Of a stretch of DNA of 24,982 nt, positions 17,889-24,741 are shown one piece after another. The notes below the pieces were generated by a model. The model had not been told where the DNA came from, did not search any database, and worked only from the letters and a program-made list of their open reading frames with translations. The DNA comes from a virus. A program made the translations under genes and the position numbers. The DNA lies in the IMG/VR virus record IMGVR_UViG_3300028228_000215, positions 1 to 24,982 of that record. The stretch is one strand, 5' to 3'. Position 1 is the first letter of the stretch. Each line of letters begins with the position of its first letter.

Positions 17889-18593
17889 ATGAAAACAACG
17901 CACAAACTTTTACTCAATCATTTACTGTGTCACATTGCATTGGTACCAGGATTTATCTATGGTGATTTATGGATGTTTGTTGCAGGTTTTATTTGGTATT
18001 ATATCATTACAATCTGTTCATCAAGTGCAGGTTATCATAGATACTATTCTCACCAATCATTTAAAACAGGTAAATGGTTTGAGTGGTACACAAACTTTTT
18101 AAGTTTATTTGTAGGCTCAGGTCCGTATCTAACGAGAGCTGCAATTCATAGACAACATCACGCATATGCAGATACACCAAAAGACCCTAGTTGTCCTGTT
18201 CATCACGGTTTTTGGAAAATCTATTTTAATTTATGGGGATTAGATGGTAAGATAGAACGAAGATTTTTTAAAGGACTAATTGACAATAAAATACTAAAGT
18301 TCTTTCACAACCATTATTGGAAATTAGTATTCATTACAATAACAGTTTTATTTTTAATTAATCCGTTACTATTGATATTCACTTATTGTGTACCTTGTGT
18401 GTTAAGTTCACATTTATTTGGATTGTTTAATGCATATCTACATAAAGATGGTAAGGCGGCCAATAGTCATTGGTTAAATTTATTTACAGCAGGAGAAGGT
18501 TACCACAAGACACACCATGACAATTCTAAAAAATTGAGATTAGGATTAATTGACCCTACTTACTTTTTTATTCGTTTTATAAAATATGATTAA
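17889..18593 (+). CDS. Fatty acid desaturase (acyl-CoA delta-9 type), auxiliary metabolic gene
   Basis: This membrane diiron enzyme introduces a double bond into fatty acyl chains. All three histidine boxes are present: H50-RYYS-H55, H87-RQ-H90-H91 (in IHRQHHAYADTPKDP) and H206-KT-H209-H210 (in GEGYHKTHH). These match the stearoyl-CoA/delta-9 desaturase family. Hydrophobic stretches at about residues 8-45, 65-80, 145-167 and 165-180 fit paired membrane helices. At 234 residues it is short compared with 300 or more for many bacterial members, but the catalytic core is complete and the frame intact. Desaturases are known in some marine cyanophages. It could change host membrane fluidity during infection or modify a lipid substrate. 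The stop overlaps the next ATG by 8 bases. Confidence 0.9.
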   Translation: MKTTHKLLLNHLLCHIALVPGFIYGDLWMFVAGFIWYYIITICSSSAGYHRYYSHQSFKTGKWFEWYTNFLSLFVGSGPYLTRAAIHRQHHAYADTPKDPSCPVHHGFWKIYFNLWGLDGKIERRFFKGLIDNKILKFFHNHYWKLVFITITVLFLINPLLLIFTYCVPCVLSSHLFGLFNAYLHKDGKAANSHWLNLFTAGEGYHKTHHDNSKKLRLGLIDPTYFFIRFIKYD

Positions 18594-19146
18594 GACATTT
18601 GAGGTGGCACCACTTGATGTCCAAAAGGACATTGATTACATTTATGACATTGTAATTAAAAAAGATGGTAAGAGAGCCAAAAATTATTTAAAAGAAAATT
18701 TAACAGAGCCTGTAATCGGTGTTTCTATACGATATGATGAACAAGGTAATCCTGTTTCAACAGCAAGAATGTTAAGTCGTTCTTGTTATAAAAATGCAGT
18801 TAGAGTATTTGATAGATATGCTTTAATAGAGGGTAACACAGGATTATTACCATCGGACTATGATGGCCTTTTTAAAAAAACATCATCTGATTTACTAGAA
18901 CAACAAACAGATTTTTGTAAAGAAAAGGGGTTTGATTGTATCTTTATATCAATAGAACTAAATGGTAAAAGAACCTTACAAAGAGTTACCAAAGGACATA
19001 ATAAATACTCTAAACATATTTGGACATTTACTGGTCCTGAATATGTAACTTATAAAAAATCTGAAGGTGGGTTGCAATACTTAGCTTATACAGGAAGTGA
19101 ATTCAGGAGGAATGATGGACTATCTTACACAAGAATGGAACAATAG
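18586..19146 (+). CDS. Uncharacterised protein, possibly GNAT-like acyltransferase
   Basis: The 186-residue protein starts at ATG 18586 inside the end of the desaturase gene. PVIGVSIRYDEQGNPVSTAR followed by NAVRVFDRYALIEG looks like the beta-strand pair of a GNAT fold. QQTDFCKEKGFDCIFISIEL and NGKRTLQRVTKGHNKYSKHI resemble the later helix and strand of that fold. The acetyl-CoA-binding R/Q-x-x-G-x-G/A loop is not clearly visible, so the assignment is weak. The pairing with a desaturase would fit an acyl-transfer role, but this is inference. The last 35 bases overlap the next gene. Confidence 0.5.
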   Translation: MIKTFEVAPLDVQKDIDYIYDIVIKKDGKRAKNYLKENLTEPVIGVSIRYDEQGNPVSTARMLSRSCYKNAVRVFDRYALIEGNTGLLPSDYDGLFKKTSSDLLEQQTDFCKEKGFDCIFISIELNGKRTLQRVTKGHNKYSKHIWTFTGPEYVTYKKSEGGLQYLAYTGSEFRRNDGLSYTRMEQ

Positions 19147-19825
19147 AGATTTAACACCTTTATTAAATAACGATATAGATTTAATTGTTATTAAAAATGC
19201 ACCTGCTTCACAAATAAAATTATTTAATTTTATAACTTCATCTTACGAAATTGCACCACAAGACCCTATGGATAAAATCTTTATGGATGTAACACTAACA
19301 GGTGTACACCACGAATTGTATGGTAACACAAATTTAGAATGGCACATAGATAAAGGTTACACACAGCGACCAGTCAATGTAACTGGATTATATGCTTTAG
19401 AAATAGAGGGTGATGTTGGTCGCACATTGTATGTTGATAATCGTATTGACTGTCCTATAGAAAATAAAAAGATTACAGTTGATATGGAAAGATTTACAAG
19501 TAACGAAAGATATGGTTATAAATTTAGAAGTGAAGTTGAACGAAGATGGTTTAGACGAAAACATAGAAATGTATGGCACGACTTAATACAAGAAGATAAA
19601 AAAGGTAAGTATGTTTATTATTGTGAGGCATATACTGAATTACCTAAAGAAGAAAAACAATCAATAGAAAAACTACTTTATGACCCTAGTAGAATCTATT
19701 ATCATCAATGGGAAAAAGGTGACTTTGTTGTAACTAATAATAAAGCAACGAATCACAAGAGAGAATCAACCTCATCTGGTAAAAGACACTTATGGAAAAT
19801 AGAAGGTTTTAACAAAATTACATAA
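19112..19825 (+). CDS. TauD-like Fe(II)/2-oxoglutarate dioxygenase
   Basis: The start is probably ATG 19115 (MDYLTQEWNNRDLTPLL), with AGGAGG at 19105-19110; the ATG at 19112 is too close to it, and a GTG at 19097 has no support. The core reads LEWHIDKGYTQRPVNVTGLY, with the H-x-D iron ligand pair (H77, D79 counted from 19115). Near the C-terminus, YYHQWEKGDFVVTNNKATNH gives the distal His, followed by KRESTSSGKRHLWKIEG with Arg for 2-oxoglutarate. The order W.H.D ... W..GD.V..NN....H.R ... R.L.R is that of the TauD/TfdA family. About 237 residues is slightly short but complete. The substrate is unknown. It ends the enzyme island and is followed by a late promoter box. Confidence 0.7.
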   Translation: MMDYLTQEWNNRDLTPLLNNDIDLIVIKNAPASQIKLFNFITSSYEIAPQDPMDKIFMDVTLTGVHHELYGNTNLEWHIDKGYTQRPVNVTGLYALEIEGDVGRTLYVDNRIDCPIENKKITVDMERFTSNERYGYKFRSEVERRWFRRKHRNVWHDLIQEDKKGKYVYYCEAYTELPKEEKQSIEKLLYDPSRIYYHQWEKGDFVVTNNKATNHKRESTSSGKRHLWKIEGFNKIT

Positions 19826-19834
19826 CAAAAACAT

Positions 19835-19842
19835 TATAAATA
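19835..19842 (+). promoter_or_regulatory. T4-type late promoter box TATAAATA
   Basis: An exact octamer lies in the 33-base gap between the dioxygenase stop and ATG 19859. The strong AAGGAG (19846-19851) follows it. It marks the start of the second structural block. Confidence 0.7.
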
Positions 19843-19858
19843 GTATAAGGAGATAATT

Positions 19859-20062
19859 ATGAATACAGTAATGATTGATGGCAAAGAGTTTGATGTCGCA
19901 AAATTGAGTCCTGAATTGCAGAATTACTTAACGGTAAGACAAGAAATTCAGTTATCAAAGATTAGACACACCTTAGAGCTTGAAAAGATTGATGTTTTAA
20001 CAGCACATTATAATCAAAAAATTGCAGAATTAGTAAAAAAAGAAATACCAGAAGAGAAATAA
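19859..20062 (+). CDS. Small DUF6447-like phage protein (67 residues)
   Basis: MNTVMIDGKEFDVAKLSPEL and the following helical, Gln/Glu/Lys-rich segment (LTVRQEIQLSKIRHTLELEK) match small proteins of marine T4-like phages annotated as DUF6447: a short '.V.IDGKEY...LS.E' beta hairpin plus a helix. AAGGAG lies 7 bases before the ATG, and a late promoter box lies 16 bases before it. The next gene follows after 3 bases. Function unknown; its co-transcription with virion genes suggests a minor structural or assembly protein. Confidence 0.65.
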   Translation: MNTVMIDGKEFDVAKLSPELQNYLTVRQEIQLSKIRHTLELEKIDVLTAHYNQKIAELVKKEIPEEK

Positions 20063-20065
20063 TAG

Positions 20066-20407
20066 ATGGCCGCAATAGCAAACTTAACATTAGACCAAGG
20101 CGCAACATTTAATTCAGATGTTACAGTCAAAGACGCAAATGGAAATGCTTTCGATTTGACAGGATATACAGCTGCCGCTAAGATGGCTAAGGGTTATTCG
20201 TCAACTAGAACAAGAACAGTTATTACAGCAACTATTAATGGTGACCCTACAACAGGTATTGTCACACTCTCACTAACAGCTGATGAAACAGCAGCTCTTG
20301 ATGGCGAAAGATATCTTTACGATTTAGAGATTTTACAGACTTCTACTAGTACCGTTACTAGAGTTATTGAAGGTATTATTACAGTTCGACCACAAGTATC
20401 CATTTAA
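20066..20407 (+). CDS. Small virion structural protein, Ig/beta-sandwich-like (113 residues)
   Basis: IANLTLDQGATFNSDVTVKD, then FDLTGYTAAAKMAKGYSS and TGIVTLSLTADETAALDGER with YLYDLEI, form the recurring pattern of small phage proteins annotated as tail or virion structural. A similar fold pattern ('QG.TF...V...D..G...DLTGYT....') occurs in BppU-like N-terminal domains of receptor-binding baseplate proteins. That parallel is inference. ATG 20066 is 3 bases after the previous stop. No catalytic motifs. Confidence 0.65.
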   Translation: MAAIANLTLDQGATFNSDVTVKDANGNAFDLTGYTAAAKMAKGYSSTRTRTVITATINGDPTTGIVTLSLTADETAALDGERYLYDLEILQTSTSTVTRVIEGIITVRPQVSI

Positions 20408-20423
20408 TTCGCAGTTTTATTAT

Positions 20424-20431
20424 TATAAATA
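20424..20431 (+). promoter_or_regulatory. T4-type late promoter box TATAAATA
   Basis: An exact octamer in the 42-base gap between genes at 20407 and 20450, followed by AGGAGAG before the next ATG. Confidence 0.7.
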
Positions 20432-20449
20432 TAGATAGGAGAGAATTAT

Positions 20450-20728
20450 ATGGCAGATATTACAGCTACTGTAGGACAAAATAATAGTACAACAGCTAAT
20501 ATTGGTGTTAATACGGCCTCTGGTCCTCAAACGGTATCAGTTTCCCTACCCTCAGCTCAGGCTGCTCAAAATTCTTCTCTTCAATTAAAACTGCTCGGTG
20601 ATGTTGATACAACTACATTAGATGATGGAGCGTTATTACAATATAGGTCAAGTGATGGAAAGTTTGTAGCTAGAACAGAAATATCTACTACAACAGGTAC
20701 ATTGACCTTAAACGCAGGAGCATTTTAG
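20450..20728 (+). CDS. Small phage structural protein (92 residues)
   Basis: The start ATG is preceded by AGGAGAG and by a late promoter box. The sequence is Ser/Thr/Gln/Ala-rich (MADITATVGQNNSTTANIGV). Its second half, LLGDVDTTTLDDGALLQYRS followed by SSDGKFVARTEI, contains the 'L.DGA.L.Y....GKFV' pattern common in tail-fibre-associated proteins of marine phages. It directly precedes the large tail fibre with a 9-base gap and was probably co-transcribed with it. Likely a fibre-associated or short fibre protein; role not certain. Confidence 0.65.
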   Translation: MADITATVGQNNSTTANIGVNTASGPQTVSVSLPSAQAAQNSSLQLKLLGDVDTTTLDDGALLQYRSSDGKFVARTEISTTTGTLTLNAGAF

Positions 20729-20737
20729 GAGTTTTAG

Positions 20738-22444
20738 ATGGCAACAGTAATACAGATAAAAAGAAGTTCGGGTACAACCGCCCCAGCAACACTCAAATTA
20801 GGTGAAATTGCTTATACTTATGGAGAAGGAACCCAAGCCAATCTAGGAGATAGATTTTACATTGGTGAAGGTGGTGTTGACGGTAACGGTGACGCAAATA
20901 ATGTATCGGTAATTGGTGGTCAGTATTTTACTGACATGTTAGACCATGTTGCCGGCACAGCAACCGGAAGTTCAGCTCTTATAGTAGACGCTAACTTAGC
21001 TATCGACCAAGTCATTGTAGGTAACTCTGCTACAGTAGGTGGTCAAGTAAAATTAAACGAAGGTACAAATAACGGTGCAGCTTTTATTGGTTTAAAAGCT
21101 CCAGATGATGTTTCAACTTCAACAACATTCGTATTACCTGATGGTGACGGTTCAACAGGACAATTTTTAAAAACAGATGGTTCTGGTAATTTAGATTTCG
21201 CAACTGTGAATCAGTTTATTGATTTAGCTGGTGACACAGGAACAGATACATACAATACTGCTGAAACACTTACCTTTGCAGGTACAGGTGGTTTAGTTCA
21301 GACTGTAACAGACAACACAGTAACAGTTACAGCAACAGCATTAACAAACTCTAACTTATCGGGTAGTGCAGCTATCTCAAATGATAACTTAGCAAATCCT
21401 ACAACTACTTTAGGTTCATCTACATTAACATTAGGTGCAACTACAACAGACATTGCAGGTTTAACATCATTAGTAGTAGATAGTATTACAATTAATGGTG
21501 CGACAGTTTCAACAACTGCCGGTAATACTGATATCGTTTTCTCTCCTCACGGAACAGGAACAATTACAGTACCAGCAGGTTACGAAGACAGAGCAGGATA
21601 TACAACTAACTCATTAGCTAACAAAGCATATGTTGACCAAGTTGCTCAAGGACTTGACGCTAAACCGTCAGCAAGAGCGGCTACAACTGCTAACTTAGCA
21701 AGTACATATGACAATGGTACTTCAGGTGTTGGTGCAACTTTAACAGCAACAACAAATGGTGCAATTACACTTGACGGTGTTTCTCCATCTACTAGTGATA
21801 GAATATTAGTTAAAGACCAAACAGCAGCTGCTCAAAACGGTATCTATGTTGTTACTACACAAGGTGACGGTTCAACTGCCTTTGTATTAACAAGAGCAAC
21901 TCCGGAAGACCAACCAGCAGAATTATCAGGTGGTTCTTTCATATTCATTGAAGAAGGTACTGCTAACGGAGATAACGGTTATGTATTCACACATACAGGC
22001 GCTCCTACATTTGGTACAACAGCTTTAGATGTTACACAATTCTCAGGTGCAGGTCAAATTAATGCCGGCGCTGCTATGTCAAAAACTGGAAATCAGTTAG
22101 ATGTAGAAGTTGATGATAGTTCAATAGAAGTTAACTCAGACGCATTAAGAGTTAAAGCATTAGGTATTACAAATGCCATGTTATCAGGTAGTATTGACGG
22201 TGCAAAAATTGAAAACTTTGTATTCACAGACGAAAGTTCTACACAAGGTGCAACTACAATAGGTACTCCTATGGAGTTCTTAGCTGGCGAAGGAATTAAT
22301 ACAGTTGCTTCAGGACAAACACTTACTATTCAAGGTGAATTAGCAAGTACATCAAACATTGGTGTTGCTTCATTTACTAATTCTAATTTTACAGTTACAT
22401 CTGGTGATGTGGCTATTACAACAGTTGACGGAGGTTCATTCTAA
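20738..22444 (+). CDS. Tail fibre protein (568 residues)
   Basis: The N-terminus MATVIQIKRSSGTTAPATLK, then LGEIAYTYGEG, is the attachment-type start of many marine phage fibres. The middle is a Thr/Gly/Asn-rich beta shaft. Around residue 287, NSLANKAYVDQVAQGLDAKP and RILVKDQTAAAQNGIYVV form a domain widely found in phage tail fibres. Near 440, MSKTGNQLDVEVDDSSIEVN and SDALRVKALGITNAMLSGSI are another recurring fibre segment. It ends with a Ser/Thr-rich tail. TAGGAG lies just before ATG 20738. Likely role: host recognition. The first 26 or so coding bases are repeated at the start of the gene at 22662. Confidence 0.8.
   Translation: MATVIQIKRSSGTTAPATLKLGEIAYTYGEGTQANLGDRFYIGEGGVDGNGDANNVSVIGGQYFTDMLDHVAGTATGSSALIVDANLAIDQVIVGNSATVGGQVKLNEGTNNGAAFIGLKAPDDVSTSTTFVLPDGDGSTGQFLKTDGSGNLDFATVNQFIDLAGDTGTDTYNTAETLTFAGTGGLVQTVTDNTVTVTATALTNSNLSGSAAISNDNLANPTTTLGSSTLTLGATTTDIAGLTSLVVDSITINGATVSTTAGNTDIVFSPHGTGTITVPAGYEDRAGYTTNSLANKAYVDQVAQGLDAKPSARAATTANLASTYDNGTSGVGATLTATTNGAITLDGVSPSTSDRILVKDQTAAAQNGIYVVTTQGDGSTAFVLTRATPEDQPAELSGGSFIFIEEGTANGDNGYVFTHTGAPTFGTTALDVTQFSGAGQINAGAAMSKTGNQLDVEVDDSSIEVNSDALRVKALGITNAMLSGSIDGAKIENFVFTDESSTQGATTIGTPMEFLAGEGINTVASGQTLTIQGELASTSNIGVASFTNSNFTVTSGDVAITTVDGGSF
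20742..20767 (+). repeat. 26-base direct repeat, copy 1 (5' end of tail fibre gene)
   Basis: Beginning CAACAGTAATACAGATAAAA and ending AGAAGT, this stretch is identical to 22666-22691, 1,924 bases downstream. Both encode the T-V-I-Q-I-K-R-S start of a fibre protein in the same codon phase. Confidence 0.9.
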
Positions 22445-22662
22445 TGAAACTATGGAACAAATTTATTAATTTTTGGATTACAGGTATGCCTGGATTTGAA
22501 AAACCTTTATTGTTAAAAGATGAAGTTAAAACAGATTTAAAACATTTAAGAACACAAACAAAATCAGATTTAGAAAAACTAGGTAGAAAAATTGGTGTCG
22601 AGTTAGATAAAAGACTTACAAAAGAAAAACTTATTAAACAGATTAGAAAACACAGTAAATAA
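22444..22662 (+). CDS. Small basic phage protein with SAP/HeH-like C-terminus (72 residues)
   Basis: The N-terminus KLWNKFINFWITGMPGFEKP is hydrophobic and aromatic. The C-terminus TKSDLEKLGRKIGVELDKRL with TKEKLIKQIRKHSK follows the helix-extended-loop-helix pattern '(T/S)K..L..LG...GI.LD.R.TK..LI..I', seen in SAP, HeH and Rho-N-like motifs and in a small protein beside cyanophage fibre genes. The ATG overlaps the stop of the fibre gene (TAATG), and its own stop overlaps the next ATG. It is rich in Lys. A nucleic-acid or fibre-assembly role is possible; none is shown. Confidence 0.6.
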   Translation: MKLWNKFINFWITGMPGFEKPLLLKDEVKTDLKHLRTQTKSDLEKLGRKIGVELDKRLTKEKLIKQIRKHSK

Positions 22663-23045
22663 TGTCAACAGTAATACAGATAAAAAGAAGTGAAACGGCA
22701 TTATCCGTACCATCAGCAGGTTCATTAGCAACCGGCGAGTTGGCAATGAACATCACGGATGGTAAGTTTTATACTAAAACATCTGGTGGTGTAGTAAAAG
22801 AAGTTGGTGGTGCAGGTTCGGCTACTTTACAAGATATTACGACTAATGGTAATGTAACAATTACAGATATTATTTTAGACCAAGGTGCCAATTTAGTTTT
22901 TGAAGGTAATTTAGCAAACTCTTATGAAACATTTTTAAATGTTGCAGAGCCAACAGCAGATAGAACAATAACTTTACCTGACCAATCAGGTGCTTTAGCA
23001 ATGGACGGTGACGCTTTGGCATATTCAATCGTATTCGGAGGATAA
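22662..23045 (+). CDS. Small tail-fibre-like protein, paralogue of neighbouring fibre genes
   Basis: The N-terminus MSTVIQIKRSETALSVPSAG and GSLATGELAMNITDGKFYTK match the attachment end of the fibre at 20738. The later VAEPTADRTITLPDQSGALA repeats the motif of the gene at 9716 (DPTADRTITLPDNSG). At 127 residues it is a miniature fibre that joins an N-terminus like one gene with a C-terminal motif like the other. The stop is followed after 5 bases by the next gene. Likely a short fibre or fibre-tip accessory. Confidence 0.7.
   Translation: MSTVIQIKRSETALSVPSAGSLATGELAMNITDGKFYTKTSGGVVKEVGGAGSATLQDITTNGNVTITDIILDQGANLVFEGNLANSYETFLNVAEPTADRTITLPDQSGALAMDGDALAYSIVFGG
22666..22691 (+). repeat. 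26-base direct repeat, copy 2 (5' end of small fibre gene)
   Basis: Identical to 20742-20767 by direct reading. Both copies sit 3-4 bases after the ATG of a fibre gene and are read in the same codon phase. Confidence 0.9.
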
Positions 23046-23050
23046 TATAA

Positions 23051-23397
23051 GTGGCAAGTAGTTTTAAAAATGCAGGACTTGATGTTGGTGTTTTAGATGA
23101 CGCAACAGGTAACATGTACACAGCTGGTTCAGGTGTGACTGCTGTTATTCACGCTGTTTATATTTCAAATTTAAGTACAACAAATTCAGCTAAAGTAAAT
23201 GTTCAAGTTACTACAGATGGTGGTTCAACTTTTTTCATGTTGGTAAAAGTTTAGAAGTGCCAGCAAACAATACATTAGTTTTAGATAAACCTATAAATAT
23301 TGAAACAGCTGATATATTAAGAATTCATGCAGACCCTAATCCAGACAGTTCGTCTGTAGATGTCGAAGCATACGCAAGTATATTGGAGATTAGTTAA
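23051..23397 (+). CDS. Small virion structural protein, frame-disrupted
   Basis: A GTG start (MASSFKNAGLDVGVLDDATG) is preceded by GGAGGATA. This is a familiar cyanophage/pelagiphage structural protein, with HAVYISNLSTTNSAKVNVQV and TTDGGSTFF. The T run at 23229-23234 is one base short, so the raw frame stops at 23254. Adding one T continues as HVGKSLEVPANNTLVLDKPI, NIETADILRIHADPN and EAYASILEIS to TAA 23395-23397, giving about 115 residues. The stop overlaps the next ATG (TAATG). The conserved LVLDKP and SILEI ending supports a real intact gene with a sequence error. Confidence 0.7.
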
Positions 23398-24020
23398 TGG
23401 CCACTTTAGGATATGTAGCACCAATTAGTCAACAATCTACTGAGAGTTTTCATGCTCTTAGAAGAACAGTTGAGGGTACTGTATATTACACAAAAGTAAA
23501 TAAAGACAGTACAGATAGTATTGACTTTGATGGTGGTAATCCTACAGATAAGAATGGTAATAGACAATTACCTACAAAGGTAGATTATACAGATGAGAAC
23601 ATAGAATTACAATCTGGAACAACACAATATTTAACAGGTGACGGTTCAACTGTCACTTTTAATCTAACAGCACCAGTTTTAGATGGCACAAGAATTGCAG
23701 TATTTTTAAACGGCGTAAAACAACCTATTGATGAAGTTTGGACTTATGCTTCAAGTGTAGTAACTTTTAAATTAGCTCCATTTAGTGGTTCACAAGTTGC
23801 AATAGGTTATATAGATAAAAAATATAAAAATAACACTAGTGACAACTATCATCAATATGTATTTGAACAAGGTGACGCAACATATTTCTTAGATGATAAT
23901 GGTTATTTTGTAAAGAGGGAAAACAAAAGTAGAGGGGCAACAGCCTTGACAACAGATGATTTTGATACTTTTGAAGCAACAGCTTCAGTTCAATCAACCA
24001 GTTGGCAATCAGCAGTTTAA
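23397..24020 (+). CDS. Virion structural protein (207 residues)
   Basis: MATLGYVAPISQQSTESFHA and LRRTVEGTVYYTKVNKDSTD are typical of a structural protein in T4-like cyanophages. The centre carries TTQYLTGDGSTVTFNLTAPV followed by AVFLNGVKQ near residue 105. The 'GDG.T..F.L..P......I.VF.NGV.Q' pattern is a common beta-sandwich fibre domain. NYHQYVFEQGDATYFLDDNG is near the end. Probably a fibre or tail-surface protein. It lies between two structural genes and is followed by a late promoter box. Confidence 0.65.
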   Translation: MATLGYVAPISQQSTESFHALRRTVEGTVYYTKVNKDSTDSIDFDGGNPTDKNGNRQLPTKVDYTDENIELQSGTTQYLTGDGSTVTFNLTAPVLDGTRIAVFLNGVKQPIDEVWTYASSVVTFKLAPFSGSQVAIGYIDKKYKNNTSDNYHQYVFEQGDATYFLDDNGYFVKRENKSRGATALTTDDFDTFEATASVQSTSWQSAV

Positions 24021-24025
24021 ACTCG

Positions 24026-24033
24026 TATAAATA
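24026..24033 (+). promoter_or_regulatory. T4-type late promoter box TATAAATA
   Basis: An exact octamer in the 34-base gap between stop 24020 and ATG 24055, followed by AAAGG before the start. Confidence 0.7.
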
Positions 24034-24054
24034 GTATTACAATAAAGGTAAACC

Positions 24055-24741
24055 ATGGCAGATTTCAAACTAGGTAGAATTAAATTTAAATGGAGGGGTG
24101 ATTGGGCCGTTGACACAGCATTCTTAATTGATGATGTGATTAAATACGGTGGTAATACCTATGTGTGTATTCAAAATCATACATCTCCTAATAACACAAA
24201 CATATTTTATACAAGTCCTGGTACATATACTTCTTACTGGTCTTTACAATCCGAGTCTTTATATAATAAAGGGACTTATGGCAATAGCACATGGTACAAA
24301 TTAAATGACCTAGTTAAATACGGACAAAGACAATATAGAACAACAACTGCTCACACTTCAGCTTCAACAGTTTTAGATACATCTAAATTTGAATTGTATC
24401 AAGACGGTATTGATTTTAAAGGTGATTACGCAACATCAACTTATTATAAAGTAAATGACATTGTAAAATATGGTGGCGGACAATATAAATGTACAACTGC
24501 TCACACATCATCTGGTAGTGCAGGCGCTTTTGATGAAACTAAATTTACAGAATTCACAGAGGGTTTACAATTTGAAGATAGTTGGTCAAGTTCAACTGTT
24601 TATCAAGACGGTGATGTAGTAACTTATGGCGGTTATTCTTATATTTCTAAAGTTGAACATTCAAATCAAACTCCTAACGATACAGATGGACACACTTATT
24701 GGGATTTATTAACTCCTGGTTTTAAAGCTCAAGGCGCATAG
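24055..24741 (+). CDS. Carbohydrate-binding-repeat tail fibre/adhesin, ended by in-frame TAG
   Basis: The product is built of repeats of about 50 residues, each with the pattern '(G/D)x(W/Y)...(T/S)xY...D.V.YGG..Y......H', like chitin/carbohydrate-binding modules (CBM5/12 type). Examples are GDWAVDTAFLIDDVIKYGG (residues 15-33), GTYGNSTWYKLNDLVKYGQ, GDYATSTYYKVNDIVKYGG and DSWSSSTVYQDGDVVTYGG. The fifth repeat is cut by TAG at 24739-24741, exactly where the others carry the aromatic W or Y. The same frame goes on downstream with repeat-type sequence. A late promoter and a ribosome site (AAAGG) precede ATG 24055. Likely role: binding a cell-surface glycan of the host. Confidence 0.75.
   Translation: MADFKLGRIKFKWRGDWAVDTAFLIDDVIKYGGNTYVCIQNHTSPNNTNIFYTSPGTYTSYWSLQSESLYNKGTYGNSTWYKLNDLVKYGQRQYRTTTAHTSASTVLDTSKFELYQDGIDFKGDYATSTYYKVNDIVKYGGGQYKCTTAHTSSGSAGAFDETKFTEFTEGLQFEDSWSSSTVYQDGDVVTYGGYSYISKVEHSNQTPNDTDGHTYWDLLTPGFKAQGA

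Noticed and set aside
23292-23299. TATAAATA inside the frame-disrupted structural gene as a promoter
   Set aside because: It lies fully within coding sequence (codons for Pro-Ile-Asn-Ile) about 100 bases before the next start, in an AT-rich genome; chance is likely.
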